Assembly (NCBI GenBank): GCA_022592445.1
Contig: JABYQR010000006.1
Location: forward strand, 62,001 to 126,000
Direction: 5' to 3'
Origin: Cytidiella melzeri
Taxonomy: Eukaryota > Basidiomycota > Agaricomycetes > Polyporales > Irpicaceae
Length of the DNA: 64,000 nucleotides
In this document: one piece after another, positions 23,484 through 33,832 of the stretch
Position numbering within the stretch: position 1 is the first letter of the stretch
Layout of the letters: every line of letters begins with the position of its first letter
Position numbers and translations under genes: made by a program
The notes under the pieces: model-generated
The model's input: the letters and a program-made list of their open reading frames with translations, nothing else
Told to the model about the DNA's origin: nothing
The model's database searches: none

Positions 23484-25056
23484 TCACCGAGACATCGGCG
23501 CCGACGCCAACTCATCGCGAGCCTGCATCAACGCCGCCTGCACCAACTTGAGACTCGCAGACGAAGAACCATGAGGATCGGAAACGCGCGCGCACGGGAA
23601 TACCTCAACGACGAACTGCGCAAACGCTGTCGGGTCGGGCACAGGTGAGCAGCCAATGTCAAACAGCTGCAGTCGCGACAGCCTCGTCGTTGATGACGGC
23701 GACGAAAGTGATAAAGATGTCACGTCGGGGAAGACTGTTAAGTGCCCGTTCCTCTCGGACTTGGAAGGCCGCACAGAGTTGAAAGTCAACGCGAGCGGGT
23801 TATCCAGCCTTGCTGCTGTACCGATTGATAGTTGTTCGAGGCATGGCCAGGCGCTGGCGATGTCATGCAGGAGTTTGTCGTCTAACTGGCTGGGGGTCTG
23901 AGGGAGCAGTAGACGGGAGAGACGTGGGAGTCCGAGAAGGCGCCGGATCGAACTGGGCGTAAGTACGTACTGCTGAGATGTTTGAACTGGCGACGTCGAC
24001 GAACGCTGGTTACTGAATGGCGTGATGAGGATTGTGAGGCTTTGGAATGACGGGTGCCGCGCGATGACGGTAAAAAGACGATGGAGAGAGGTGGCGGTGG
24101 GTTGGTTCTTCAGATGCAGCAACAATCCAGTAAAGCACGACGATTTTACCATGTGCAGTAGTGGAACGACGTCGTCTACATTCTCGGATTGAACTGTTAG
24201 CCTGCGGAGGGAGAGGAACGTGGGGTTCTGCGTAGCCATCGTGTACACCGATCTATCAAGGGATGATGGTAAGCGAACAGATAGGACCTCTAGCTGTGAA
24301 TGGTGCGCGAGAAGTGGGAGTGTGGCAGCGCATACTGGCGCTCTGACGGAGAGTTCGGCGAGGGAAGCTGAGGAAGCGAGCAATTGTCCTAATGCGTGGA
24401 CGACTCTGGAATCCTCGTGTTCTGGTGCGCCAGGCGAGACCTTCAGAGTGCGCAGACCGGGCGCTGCTACGGAGAGGTACGCTACGGTCTGGCTCATCAG
24501 TCGTGGGTTGGCGACGATGAGGGCATTGAAGTTTGCGAGGCCCGGGTGCACGAAGAGGCTCATGTAGCGGAATGAGGACTCTTTGAGGTCACACCAGCGC
24601 AAATCGCGCAAATTGGGCAATATCGCGAGCTGACGATCCGGACGGCAAAGCTCAAGGACTTGCAGCGCTCGCAATTCGGCTTCAGCATCGAAAGACTGGC
24701 CTAAAGCGAGGGACTGCACTCTTTTGGCTTGACGATTGAAAGTATGCCAATCATCTGCTTGGGGTATTTTGTTGAGGTACTGCATGTTATCTGCTGAGCG
24801 AAGTACGCATGTAAAACAAGATTCGAAAGCTTACATATGCATATGGCCCGTGTGAGGGACCGCAGATATCGTGACTAAAGCAGTGCATAAGAGCTGTAAC
24901 ACCGTTCAGTCGTCTCCAGAGCGCATCTTCTGCTATCTCATGGAATGCGCGACACGTTCGGGATAATGACGCGACTGCAGACGGGTTGGTGCCGTCTTCG
25001 CTCGTAAAATGTGCAATGATTTCGAATACCTCTGCGACCAAGAGGCACGAATGCAT
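23484..25056 (-). CDS. F-box/LRR-like protein
   Basis: Two exons, 24835-25056 and 23484-24779, join in phase 0 across a 55-bp intron and give 505 residues. The first about 50 residues (LLVAEVFEIIAHF, VASLSRTCRAFHEIAEDALWRRL) resemble the F-box of agaricomycete proteins. The rest repeats leucine-rich strands such as LEVLSVRLPS, LRRLTVQS, FQSLTILI and LEQLSIGT. F-box proteins choose substrates for SCF ubiquitin ligases; these fungi have very many, mostly of unknown target. I started at the ATG before LLVAEVF because a TATA box lies at 25252-25259 on this strand; an in-frame ATG at 25347 lies upstream of that TATA and is unlikely to be used. Confidence 0.72.
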
Positions 25057-25251
25057 GTCTGCAACAGGAGCCACGTTGAGTATCAATGTGCAGCCAGGGG
25101 GAGCAATGCTTACTGGAGGTGTCGGTGGTTGACAGCTGTAGTAGAGATGCGGTAAGCCTACGGCACGGCTTGTGGGAGTGCTTTCAACTTGGTAGACACC
25201 AGGACACCTATTGAGAGTGAAGTGAGAAGTGCGCGGGAATGAAGGTCGGGA

Positions 25252-25259
25252 GTATATAG
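25252..25259 (-). promoter_or_regulatory. TATA box of the F-box-like gene
   Basis: CTATATAC on the minus strand, about 195 bases upstream of the chosen ATG. It helps to decide the start codon. Confidence 0.55.
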
Positions 25260-26265
25260 GACTCTGAGGATGAGTTGACAAGGCTGGAGTGGTAGTCTGG
25301 ATGCAAGTTCCCGGCTCCATTTCGCTGCTAGTTTGTACGGTAGGCACCAGGTCCAGGGAACCGTCAGTGAAATGAAACTAGTCCGTAGTCGGTGATCCCG
25401 TTTCGGTTCCCACAGGTTCAGGCAGTGAGTTGCCTTGCTGGGCAGCGCGGATACACCGTTACACACGGGTTACGTTCTACGGCCACCCTGAGTTTCGTAT
25501 CTTGATTTTGTGAACCAGGTGCAATGCATGACTTGTTGGCTGTGGTCAAGCGCCACGGCAAGTCAACGAAGGCCCGCGCCTGCGCCTGTTCACGTCCGCT
25601 GCATGTTCCAAACCTCGCGTCGTAGTCTAACTCCCGACGTCTCATCGCAGCGCCCATCCGCTACCCAACTCTCGCGCAACGTAACGCATGATCTTGATGG
25701 ATTCCAGACACACAACAACAGCCGGATATCGTCACAAACAGCTTGGTTTCACCGGAAGATATCAGGATCATGTACTGGGTGAGCGCGGTCTTCATGCCAG
25801 AGCTGTTGACTTTGATGGAACGATGAACGGATTGAGGTGCAAGTTGAGAGTCGACAGCAAGGCATAGAAGCAAAAGAGAAGCTCTATGTAGCAACAAAGA
25901 TACAGCAACGTCAGTGTATTCGCACTGGAGTTTGAAGCAGAAAGTTTTGAACAGACCGGAACTATCTGCAACCCGTTGCAGATACCACTTAGACTCTGCC
26001 GACATGCCGAGCTACCAGCTAATACGAGTGAGTTTCGATTTATATGTATACTATGCCTTATGTATAGTGAACACTGTCTTGAATGATCTTCGCGAATACC
26101 AAACCGATGTTGGTTGGTAAGGCTGTATGAGTTCCAGCCTGGTAATGCATATCTATGACGTTATTTATGGGTATTTATTCGAAGTCGCGAACGTCACAAT
26201 TTTGTGATTTTTCATGTCACAATCATGGTTTCGACCGGTGCACTCGCAAACACGCGAACAAAAAA

Positions 26266-26278
26266 CAAGAAACCACTC
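26266..26278. repeat. Left arm of a 13-bp terminal-type inverted repeat
   Basis: CAAGAAACCACTC here is the exact reverse complement of GAGTGGTTTCTTG at 26814-26826. No clear target duplication was found outside the arms. Confidence 0.5.
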
Positions 26279-26813
26279 ATCACACTCGGGCGCTACGACA
26301 GCGCTTAACACACCGCTGCTTTCCTCAATTGGCAAGTTCGGTCTCCCACGCTCCTCCCCAGCATCCAGGAAGAATTTCTAAGACACAAATCTTCACATAG
26401 CTATAGAATAGTAGGATTGAGCAATTATTGTAATTCTTTTCTCCTACTATGTAATGTTCAATTTGTGCAGCAACACCCATAACCTGTTGGAGATCAATAA
26501 AGCAATGAATTCCAGTAGCTCCATGGCTCCAGTGACAATGAGATTGTTGCATTAGTATACTACTATACATTACAGGTGTGTTGATTTTGTACTGGGGCAA
26601 TTCAGCTGCACAGTGAGCTTGCAAAGCCTTTTTACTACCAAGAGGGCCCCGCCGCTCGGGCGGCTCAACCCCCATATTTGGTCTCCCATCAAAACTCGCG
26701 CAAATAGACGCTTGATGGTGAGGACCCGTGGACTCGTTTCGCGAAAGTGAAACCGTGACCACGTCACAAATCCTCGTTCATGCCCTCGTTTCGCCCATTG
26801 TGACCGTGCAAAC

Positions 26814-26826
26814 GAGTGGTTTCTTG
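26814..26826. repeat. Right arm of the 13-bp inverted repeat
   Basis: See 26266-26278. The two arms enclose about 535 bp, a size typical of a MITE or other short non-coding element. Confidence 0.5.
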
Positions 26827-27059
26827 ATAAAAACCCAAAAATAACTTCATACATATCACTTGCTGCGACTCAAGACCTCACGCTTGAGATCCCATTCATC
26901 ATGATCTGTATTGTGCTCGGCCTTGCCTCCCATTTCTCATCATCCAATGTATCCTTCGCCTTTTTGATGTCTCAAACTGCCCCTCGCTTCTTTGACACTA
27001 CCTCGCGTTCAGATACCCCCAAAATGCCTGTGTATGTATAATCTCAAGTTTGTCCTATG

Positions 27060-29569
27060 TTATGACGAAAGCTCTATCTCGAGTTCGACATCACTACTGT
27101 CCAGATTGACCATCGCGGTTGTTGGGCGATGCCCAAATCTGACTATCTCTCGCTCAAGTTCATCGTCACTGTCGTCCGAAGGTAATAGTCGATTCTCGTC
27201 ATTAGACATGGCTGTGCTCGCCGCAACCGTAGGCGTCTTCGCCTTGTCAGGAGCTCGCACAGTCGATTTCAACTTCCCTGGCCTAGGACCTAAGCGAATT
27301 TCTTTGCGGGCTTCCTGTATAGAGGCCAGAGTGTCCAGCTAGAAATGTTGGGTGAGTGTGCATCGATCGACGCGCCTTGGCTAAGGACCAACCTTATTCT
27401 GAACATCCTTAGTAGCTGTTTTTCGGCCATCCTTTCCAGTTGGATCGAAGCCAATGCTCCTGATCAGGTCCACGGAATACACACTCTTGCTAGTCTGTAC
27501 GCCGTCGTTGCTTTCGTCCGAAGCAGGCTCCTGCGACTTGCCCGAATCCGTGTCCTTCGACTTCCCCTTCTTGCCCTTCTTCTGCCCTCCTTTCTCTTTC
27601 TCCATCAATTCCGACATCTTCTTGCCGTGCTCTCGCGCTGCAGCCACGGCTTTCATCCCTTCCTTATCCCTTTTCAGCAAGTTCTGAAGCGCGCGATCGG
27701 CATCTTTGGAAGAAGCCTTTCTGGCAGCTTTGGCTTGCGCGTCTCTTCCCATGTTCTCGCCAACAAACATTGTCTGCTTGCCTGCACCGTTAGACACAAT
27801 GTGGCCGGACACCATGTAGGTGGTTTCACCAGCCTCACGGCCACGGTCAGGTTCAGGTTTGAGTCCCCATTGTTTTGCGGGATCATAGACAGGTTTGCGC
27901 TTGGGAGCTGTGGACATCCCAGACGTGCTGTGAATTATGATGGATCAGTTCGTGGCTGAAGAGCGAGAGGTTGGATACTGACCCGACTGAGAATTCTGCT
28001 CTTCCAGCTCGTTTCCGTTGTACCGCGTGCTGGATGTGCCATTCGCAGACATCGCTGAGTCGTTTGTCGCACCAGCCACCACAGACTTTCCCATCGCGCT
28101 TCACAACGGTACACATCCCAAGATCCTGGGATTGACCAATCACGGCAACTGAGTCTATTGTCTCTGGAGTGAGAGCTAGAATATTGTCCGTGGGGTGCGG
28201 TTTGTCTCCTGCTCGCTACTGTCATGTTCAGCCAAAGTATGCGCACGGGAAGAGAGGACATGGGGCGTACCTGGAACGGTCTCAAGATCTTTGGATTCAA
28301 AAGAGCAATCACAGCTCCCTCTTTGAGTTTGGCCATGCGTTCGAATGCACCACGGCTACCGCCTTTGTACAACTTTTCCTTCCTTCCGTCCGCCTGTGTG
28401 ATCTCCTCCACACTATCGCTCTCAAAGAGAAGAAGCGAGAGAAACGCATCTCCCCTGATGACGGCCTTTTCCGCTGTCGCAGAAGACTTCGATCGACAGC
28501 CGAAATCAATGAGCTTCAGGTTCACATACCGCTTCCCAGACGGCTTCGGAGGTTCCTCCTTTGCTTTACCTTTCCACCGTGGATATTTTGGTGGCTCAGG
28601 CTTCGGTGGTGCATCCAACGACAGACTCTTCACATCGTCCTCAGGCAGCCCTTCCGCATCCTCCTTGCCGATTCCAACAGGAGCCTTACTGTATCTCATC
28701 GGCCCACGTTCCGCGATAACGGCGATCGTTACCCAGTCGCCCTCCACAGGTACATCGTAGCCTTGCTTGCTGGGAAGAAGTCGTATGACCGAGTACAACA
28801 ACGATGGGGAAAGGTAATATCTTCCTCGAAGATAGTCTTGAAAGTCACCGTATGGTATGGTACGGGATCTGCTTCATTGAGTATCGCAGTAGACATAGCA
28901 CAAGAACACGTACGAGAGTCTTATGCCTGAGTGAGGCTCAATCTTCTGAAAGTTTGGATCATCAAATGACGCCTTGTGTTCGTAAGGTCCGGCGGCGAGG
29001 TCTTCGATAAGAGTAAGGTCGTCATTGCGCCTCAACGCACGACTACTGGACGCATCTTCGCCCTCGACAGGTTTCATGGGGGCCGAATCCAAAAAGCCTG
29101 AAGAGCGTGACGCGGTGTGATCCGGGTTGTCTATGGCATGGCTGGATGTTAAGCTAGCCAGCTTGGCGAGCACAGTGGACGGTGCAGGTGGCTGGGATGG
29201 TTTGTCAGTGAAGGGGTGCGAGGGGCGAGTGGAATTTGTTTGCGGCCTCGACGTCGGTCTTGCTGCAGTATTCGAGCGTCGATTGGGGGTATGTCGTCCC
29301 AAAAACTCTTTGCTAGCTCTGTGCTTCTCTTGGGCATTTGTCAAATTTGTGTGGTCGCTGCTATAGGGCACTAGCTTACTCGGCGACGGTGTCTCTGGTG
29401 CCAACAGAGTATGATCTTGTTGCTTCCTCTTCTTGGGTGTGGTTGGCACGTTGGACCCGGTTAGGTTCGTTGGATCATCCTTTAATTGAGCCTGTAAGGC
29501 AGCAATCTGTCGACGTAGCTCGGCTTGTTTTCGCTGTTCGTCCTGCCTACGATGGCTCAAAGACTCCAT
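27060..29569 (-). CDS. MCM10: MCM10 replication initiation factor
   Basis: Exons 28914-29569, 28271-28868, 27983-28215, 27393-27927 and 27060-27338 join in phase to 766 residues. The N-terminus has a coiled-coil-like start (RRQDEQRKQAELRRQIAAL). The central OB-fold is seen as YGDFQDYLRGRYYLSPSLLYS, GDWVTIAVIAERGP, YVNLKLIDFG and GAVIALLNPKILRPFQ. The zinc motif follows with DLGMCTVVKRDGKVCGGWCDKR and CEWHIQHA (three Cys and a His). The C-terminal part has SIGFDPTGKDG and an acidic tail. MCM10 binds MCM2-7 and DNA polymerase alpha at origins. The third intron uses the second of two nearby AG sites, because only that one keeps the frame and avoids a stop. It is head to head with STN1, 329 bp apart. 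Confidence 0.92.
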
Positions 29570-29898
29570 GCTTAAATTTTGGGGTCGATGGTGGTGGGTA
29601 GTCGAGCTAGCGAGTAACACTGGTCGTATACGTTTGCGATGAAGTCGTTTGCGATGAAGTCGGTCGCGACGGCACCCAGAGCGGCGCGTACTTATGTAAC
29701 GCGTTACGGATGAGGTATGCACGTGACCGTGTCTTTGTCACGTCTCCGCGACGTGACTGACGCGTACCAAATTAGGAGCTAACGCGAGTTGTGTTTCAAC
29801 CACCATTGCTGCGGTTGCATTCCAATCCTACACCTCCGCGTAACATTCAACCTTCAATTGACCTTCGTGTACTCGTGGATCTTGATTGACTATGCTAT
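29570..29898. promoter_or_regulatory. Shared divergent promoter of MCM10 and STN1
   Basis: The 329 bp between the two start codons must hold both promoters. It contains GCGTTACGGATG, repeated TGCGATGAAGTCG (29635-29662) and several ACGCGT sites (29698-29704, 29757-29765), the MluI cell-cycle box core known from yeast S-phase genes. The regulatory meaning is inferred. Confidence 0.5.
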
Positions 29899-32224
29899 AT
29901 GGAGTCAACCTCACTTGCAACCACTAAGACGTCGAACACCGTAGATTCAACAACCGGGACAATTCATCTTACCTCCAGCAGAAATGACCCTGTTTCTACG
30001 CCAAAACCTCATCAAGCGCAATTGCAGAAATGTAGGACAAAACACTCTCACGCTGAGATTTGGCAGTGGACTCTTACCCAGCGTGCGGTTGCGCCGTGTA
30101 GAGTCGAGGATATCTATAGCTTGCAGGAATGCGATAACGCAAAGCGTAAGAGATATGCTTGCATGGAGTGACATACTACTGAGAGATATCTAGCTGGAAG
30201 TGATCCAGATTACTTCTGGTTAGGTCATGTACCGTGCCGCTTCATCTTGATTTATGGAATGGTTGTCGGCGTGAACGTGTACGAAAAGCGGATCCTGTAC
30301 ACAGGCGAGTCTCCGTTATTGCACGATTTTATGCTATCCTTCACTCATATCTCTGGCATAGTTGACGATGGCTCAGGCAAGATTGATTGCAATCTTCGTG
30401 AAGGACCAAATCGACGCCAAGATCCTAAGGGTATATCTAGCCCCGCAAAACATCGCATCGCGTCCGTCAGTCCGACAAAACAAACCGTCGCGTCTTCAGC
30501 AAAAATTTCCTCCTCTGCAATTATGACTTTACAGCCACAGCCGAAGCCGATCGCCGCAGTAGGCGATATTGTGCGCGTGGTGGGTCGGGTCCTCAGGCGA
30601 CACAATTCCCGACTTGTTAACTTGGACAGTCTCAGTCTGTCATCCATGCTCGCTGTGCTTCGATCTCAAATGCTGACTATGTCTGTATAGCGATATGTCA
30701 TAATGTGACTGAAGAACCTCGTCACTGGCTCTCAGTGCTCGATCTCCACGAGAAGTGGTATCACGATCCTTCCACAACGCCGTTTGTTATTCCAGAACCG
30801 CCGAAATGTGCAGTTGTTAGCTCCTCAAAAAGCACTTTACAGGCAAATGTAAATGAGCGAATGCAAAGTGCGATTATTATGCCCCCACCTTCGAGTCCGG
30901 TCAGCCCATCCAAACTCAGCGTCGCAAGTAGCGCACCATCTACACCTTCCTCTGTGGCTTCGAGCTCCGTGTCGAGCCATCATAGCTCAAAGGTGCGTGT
31001 CGTTGGAGATAATGCTATTTCTCGTTGTATAACCGCCGTCTGATGCAGTCACCACCTCGACTACGGCACCCTTCCCGCCTGCATACCCGAGATTTGACAG
31101 CCAATACCTTCCGAATATACGTGAAACACTACATGGACAACGCGCCATCCGAAGAACTGCGGCGTGCAGTACATCCCTTGTGTCATACTCCTGATTCTTC
31201 AGACGATGACACCTGGAGGGGACAAGAGCCAGGCACTCCCACTAAAGCTCGACAACAAAGCCGATACGCAGAAATGACACCCAAGGCCTCAAGGAATCCT
31301 AGAGTTGACGAAACACCTAAAGTGCGCCCTATGAAGCGTCCTGCAGCCTCTCATATTCCCGGTAACGATAGCTACTGCAACATGCGCGGTTATGCTTTGT
31401 CGCATCTGCGCCGCGTGCCTGAGCTGGCTTTGCTGGCGCGTCGAGTGGTCGAAGCAGAGCATAAGCGACGTGCAAAGGACCAGCGCAAGAAACTAAAAGA
31501 AGAGACAAAACCTCAGACAGGTCCGAAACTGTCGAAACCTCATGCGTCTTGTCTTCCCTCTACATCGTATAAACCGGGCACATCCGCTGCCGTGAAGTCT
31601 ACCTCCGTGGCTCTGGGAAAGGGCAATGAAGGTGAACCTATATCGGCAAAGATGAAGCGATTGTTTCGGTACGCCATTCGCCAGCTCTACGAAGAAGGGA
31701 GTATCGTTATGTGGGATGGACCAATCAAACCACTCCCTCGACCGCTCATGCCTATACCACAACCATCTTTCACGCCGAATACCTCCCTACCGCATGTTCC
31801 TGCATCTTCTACTAGTAATCGATTATGGAAGAGCAGTATCTCAACTGCAGGAGACAGCACCGTCCTGACATCCATCAGCAGCATTTCGCAATCCATCTTC
31901 GAAACAGATATTGGCGAGCTAAGCGATCCACCTCCCGAGGAGGAATCGTACATACCCCTGACGTCTCCGTACCTCGCGAAGGTCATCGAGTCTGCGATTA
32001 AGGAGATAATGTCTCGTCCAATGCACACGGCTTCTCGGTCGTATAAGCCGAAACTCCCTCCACCAGCTGGTCCAACCGTCCTTGAGCTTGTTAACCACTT
32101 ACATAGGCGAGACGAGCGATGGGCGCGTGTAGGCGAGTGGGCTGTGAAGCAGGCGTTGGAGTGGGGTAAGGAGCAAGGTAGGATATGGTGTATTGGGGAT
32201 GGCAGATGGGAGCTATGTGGGTGA
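29899..32224 (+). CDS. STN1: STN1, telomere-capping CST complex subunit
   Basis: Exons 29899-30145, 30194-30304, 30362-30634, 30691-30992 and 31049-32224 give 702 residues. The OB-fold is split over the first four exons: RVEDIYSLQE, FWLGHVPCRFILIYGMVVGVNVYEKRILYT, VDDGSGKIDC, GDIVRVVGRVLRRH and EEPRHWLSVLDLHEKWY. A long basic middle region follows. The C-terminus is a winged-helix region (LTSPYLAKVIESAIKEIM, LELVNHLHRRDERWARVG, GRIWCIGDGRWEL). STN1 protects chromosome ends and guides polymerase alpha fill-in. The intron 30305-30361 has a GC donor and is stop-free, so its removal rests on the domain alignment. An ATG at 29892 opens a short overlapping upstream frame. TEN1 is not in this window. 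Confidence 0.85.
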
Positions 32225-32499
32225 CTGGAGGTCAGTATGGTTTTGCATGAATACATCCATGCGGTTTTCATGCTAACTTCATTCCAGCGTTTTGCTGCGG
32301 ATCTAAGCTCAGTTTCACAAACACAAAAACTATGTACATTCTATGCAAACCTTATTCGAGCGTATCCTGACATGGGTCCTTAATCAGTCGCCAAGTGCGC
32401 ACAAACAATCTACATCGTGCTGCAGGTTACTGTGCTTGCTCCTATGTTATTATATATGCGTGAAAAACGCCTTAGTTCCGCGTAGGAGTCTAGCAAAGG

Positions 32500-33348
32500 T
32501 CATTTCTTTTGATCCTTGGCTGCATCTCCGAGTTCGCCAGGCCAAAAGGCGGCCTCTAACTCGACCACTCGTGCCCAAATATTTTCCGCACGATCACCCG
32601 CCTCTGTACCAGACTTTATGCCCAGACTGGTACGTGCGCAGGTTGAATATGTGAGTGACACGTCCACTCGCCAGATGATAACCACTCACTCGTCGACCAA
32701 TTCCTCCAGATCTTTGACGAATTTCTCAAACTCTGGATTTGTCCAGTTATTTATTAACCCGGCCAATGCCTGAGATGGAGGATGCACAGCATTGACAGCC
32801 TGGGAAGCAACATACTTCCATGCGTCAAGGTATACCTGTATCTCGAGCGTATAGAAGTTGGCCATGCATGCGGCGTACGATTCACTCACCCTTTCCATTG
32901 CCCAAAGAAACACTAGCCCGTCTTGAATGCTTCCGCTCGTACCTATCCTGATCATTTCGGCAGTGTAGTCTCTGGTAGCTTTCCTTTCCTGCCAGCCATC
33001 CAATCTCAGGCCATGTTTCTCCGCTGTCTCTACGAAGAAGCCCGTCTCGCGCACGACGTTTTGCAAAGAGTAAGTGAGCAGTTCTAGGATGCGTCGATTG
33101 AACCTTTCGCGCGGAGATTTCGAATCGTGCAGTGATGAGAAAGGGATCGATGCGAGCAGTAGTCCGATAAAGCGGGGGTATCCATGAGCAGCGTACAGAC
33201 GGTCTTGGGAAAGGTAGAGCGAAAGGCGATCGTCGGATAGTAAACCTTTTCCGGCTGTAGTGAGGAATTCGTGCTCTGTGGCTGCAGAGTATGGAGTATG
33301 AGTTGAGGACGACAACAAGTGCGAGCTGAGCTTTGTAGCTGTGGTCAT
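32500..33348 (-). CDS. TENA/THI-4 domain protein (heme-oxygenase-like fold)
   Basis: Exons 32690-33348 and 32500-32626 join to 261 residues. The alpha-helical TENA/THI-4 fold is visible in YPRFIGLLLASIPF, RILELLTYSLQNVVRETGFF, LVFLWAMERVSESYAAC and EIQVYLDAWKYVASQAV. Family members are thiaminase II-like enzymes in thiamine salvage, but fungal single-domain relatives are often of unknown role. The second exon adds IKSGTEAGDRAENIWARVV and a short acidic/basic tail. No TMP-kinase partner domain is fused here, unlike yeast THI20. It converges with STN1, their stops 275 bp apart. Confidence 0.78.
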
Positions 33349-33832
33349 TCTGTCTGGTTTAGTGGTAATTTACCATAAAGGGATGAAACGTTGCAACCAC
33401 TAACACCGATCATAGTAGTAATACCATTTGATTGTGATCTATAGAACTACAAGCACGGTCTGCTTACCCTAGTAGAAACCATAGCAGCACAAAGAAAGAA
33501 AAATTAGTGCGTTCTTTGCGCCAAACATCAAGCGTTGAGTAACATTCCCAGATATGCTTGAAGGTAGAGAATGTGCTTGTTTTTGAAATGTGGTTGTGCC
33601 GATGCGCTATTTACGCTTGTTAGGATCTGAAGGCGATCATTTGCCGAATATATCCAGGCCAAAGGCGCCCATGTGTATTTTCTCCGGGCGCTTTGTTCTT
33701 GATCTGGTTATTTCTCTGACTCGGAAGTTGTTGTGCCCTCCGCGCGGAAACACAGCGAGGACTGCTGTCTGTATCTTGCGCCAGCTTCCTGCCTCGAACT
33801 TGCGTCATTAAGTCAGCAGCGGTAGAAAAGCG
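33349..33832. other. Divergent spacer between TENA-like gene and PWP2
   Basis: No gene is seen. Two promoters must lie here; no clear TATA is visible. Confidence 0.45.

Larger units (their letters stand above)
25260..27059. other. 1.8-kb gene-free region with a possible small transposon
   Basis: No spliced or single-exon gene is supported. The middle holds a 13-bp perfect inverted repeat at 26266-26278 and 26814-26826. The DNA between is partly GC-rich (26645-26670) and partly AT-rich, unlike the flanks. Confidence 0.45.

Noticed and set aside
23656..23901. Plus-strand ORFs over the F-box-like gene
   Set aside because: These and most other short ORFs are shadows of real genes on the other strand, without their own splice or domain support.
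25252..25347. Longer start of the F-box-like protein at 25347
   Set aside because: It lies upstream of a good TATA box and adds 97 low-complexity residues with no F-box similarity.
26640..26700. 5S rRNA or tRNA-derived sequence
   Set aside because: A few bases (GATGGGAGACC on the minus strand) resemble 5S rRNA, but the rest does not fold or match.
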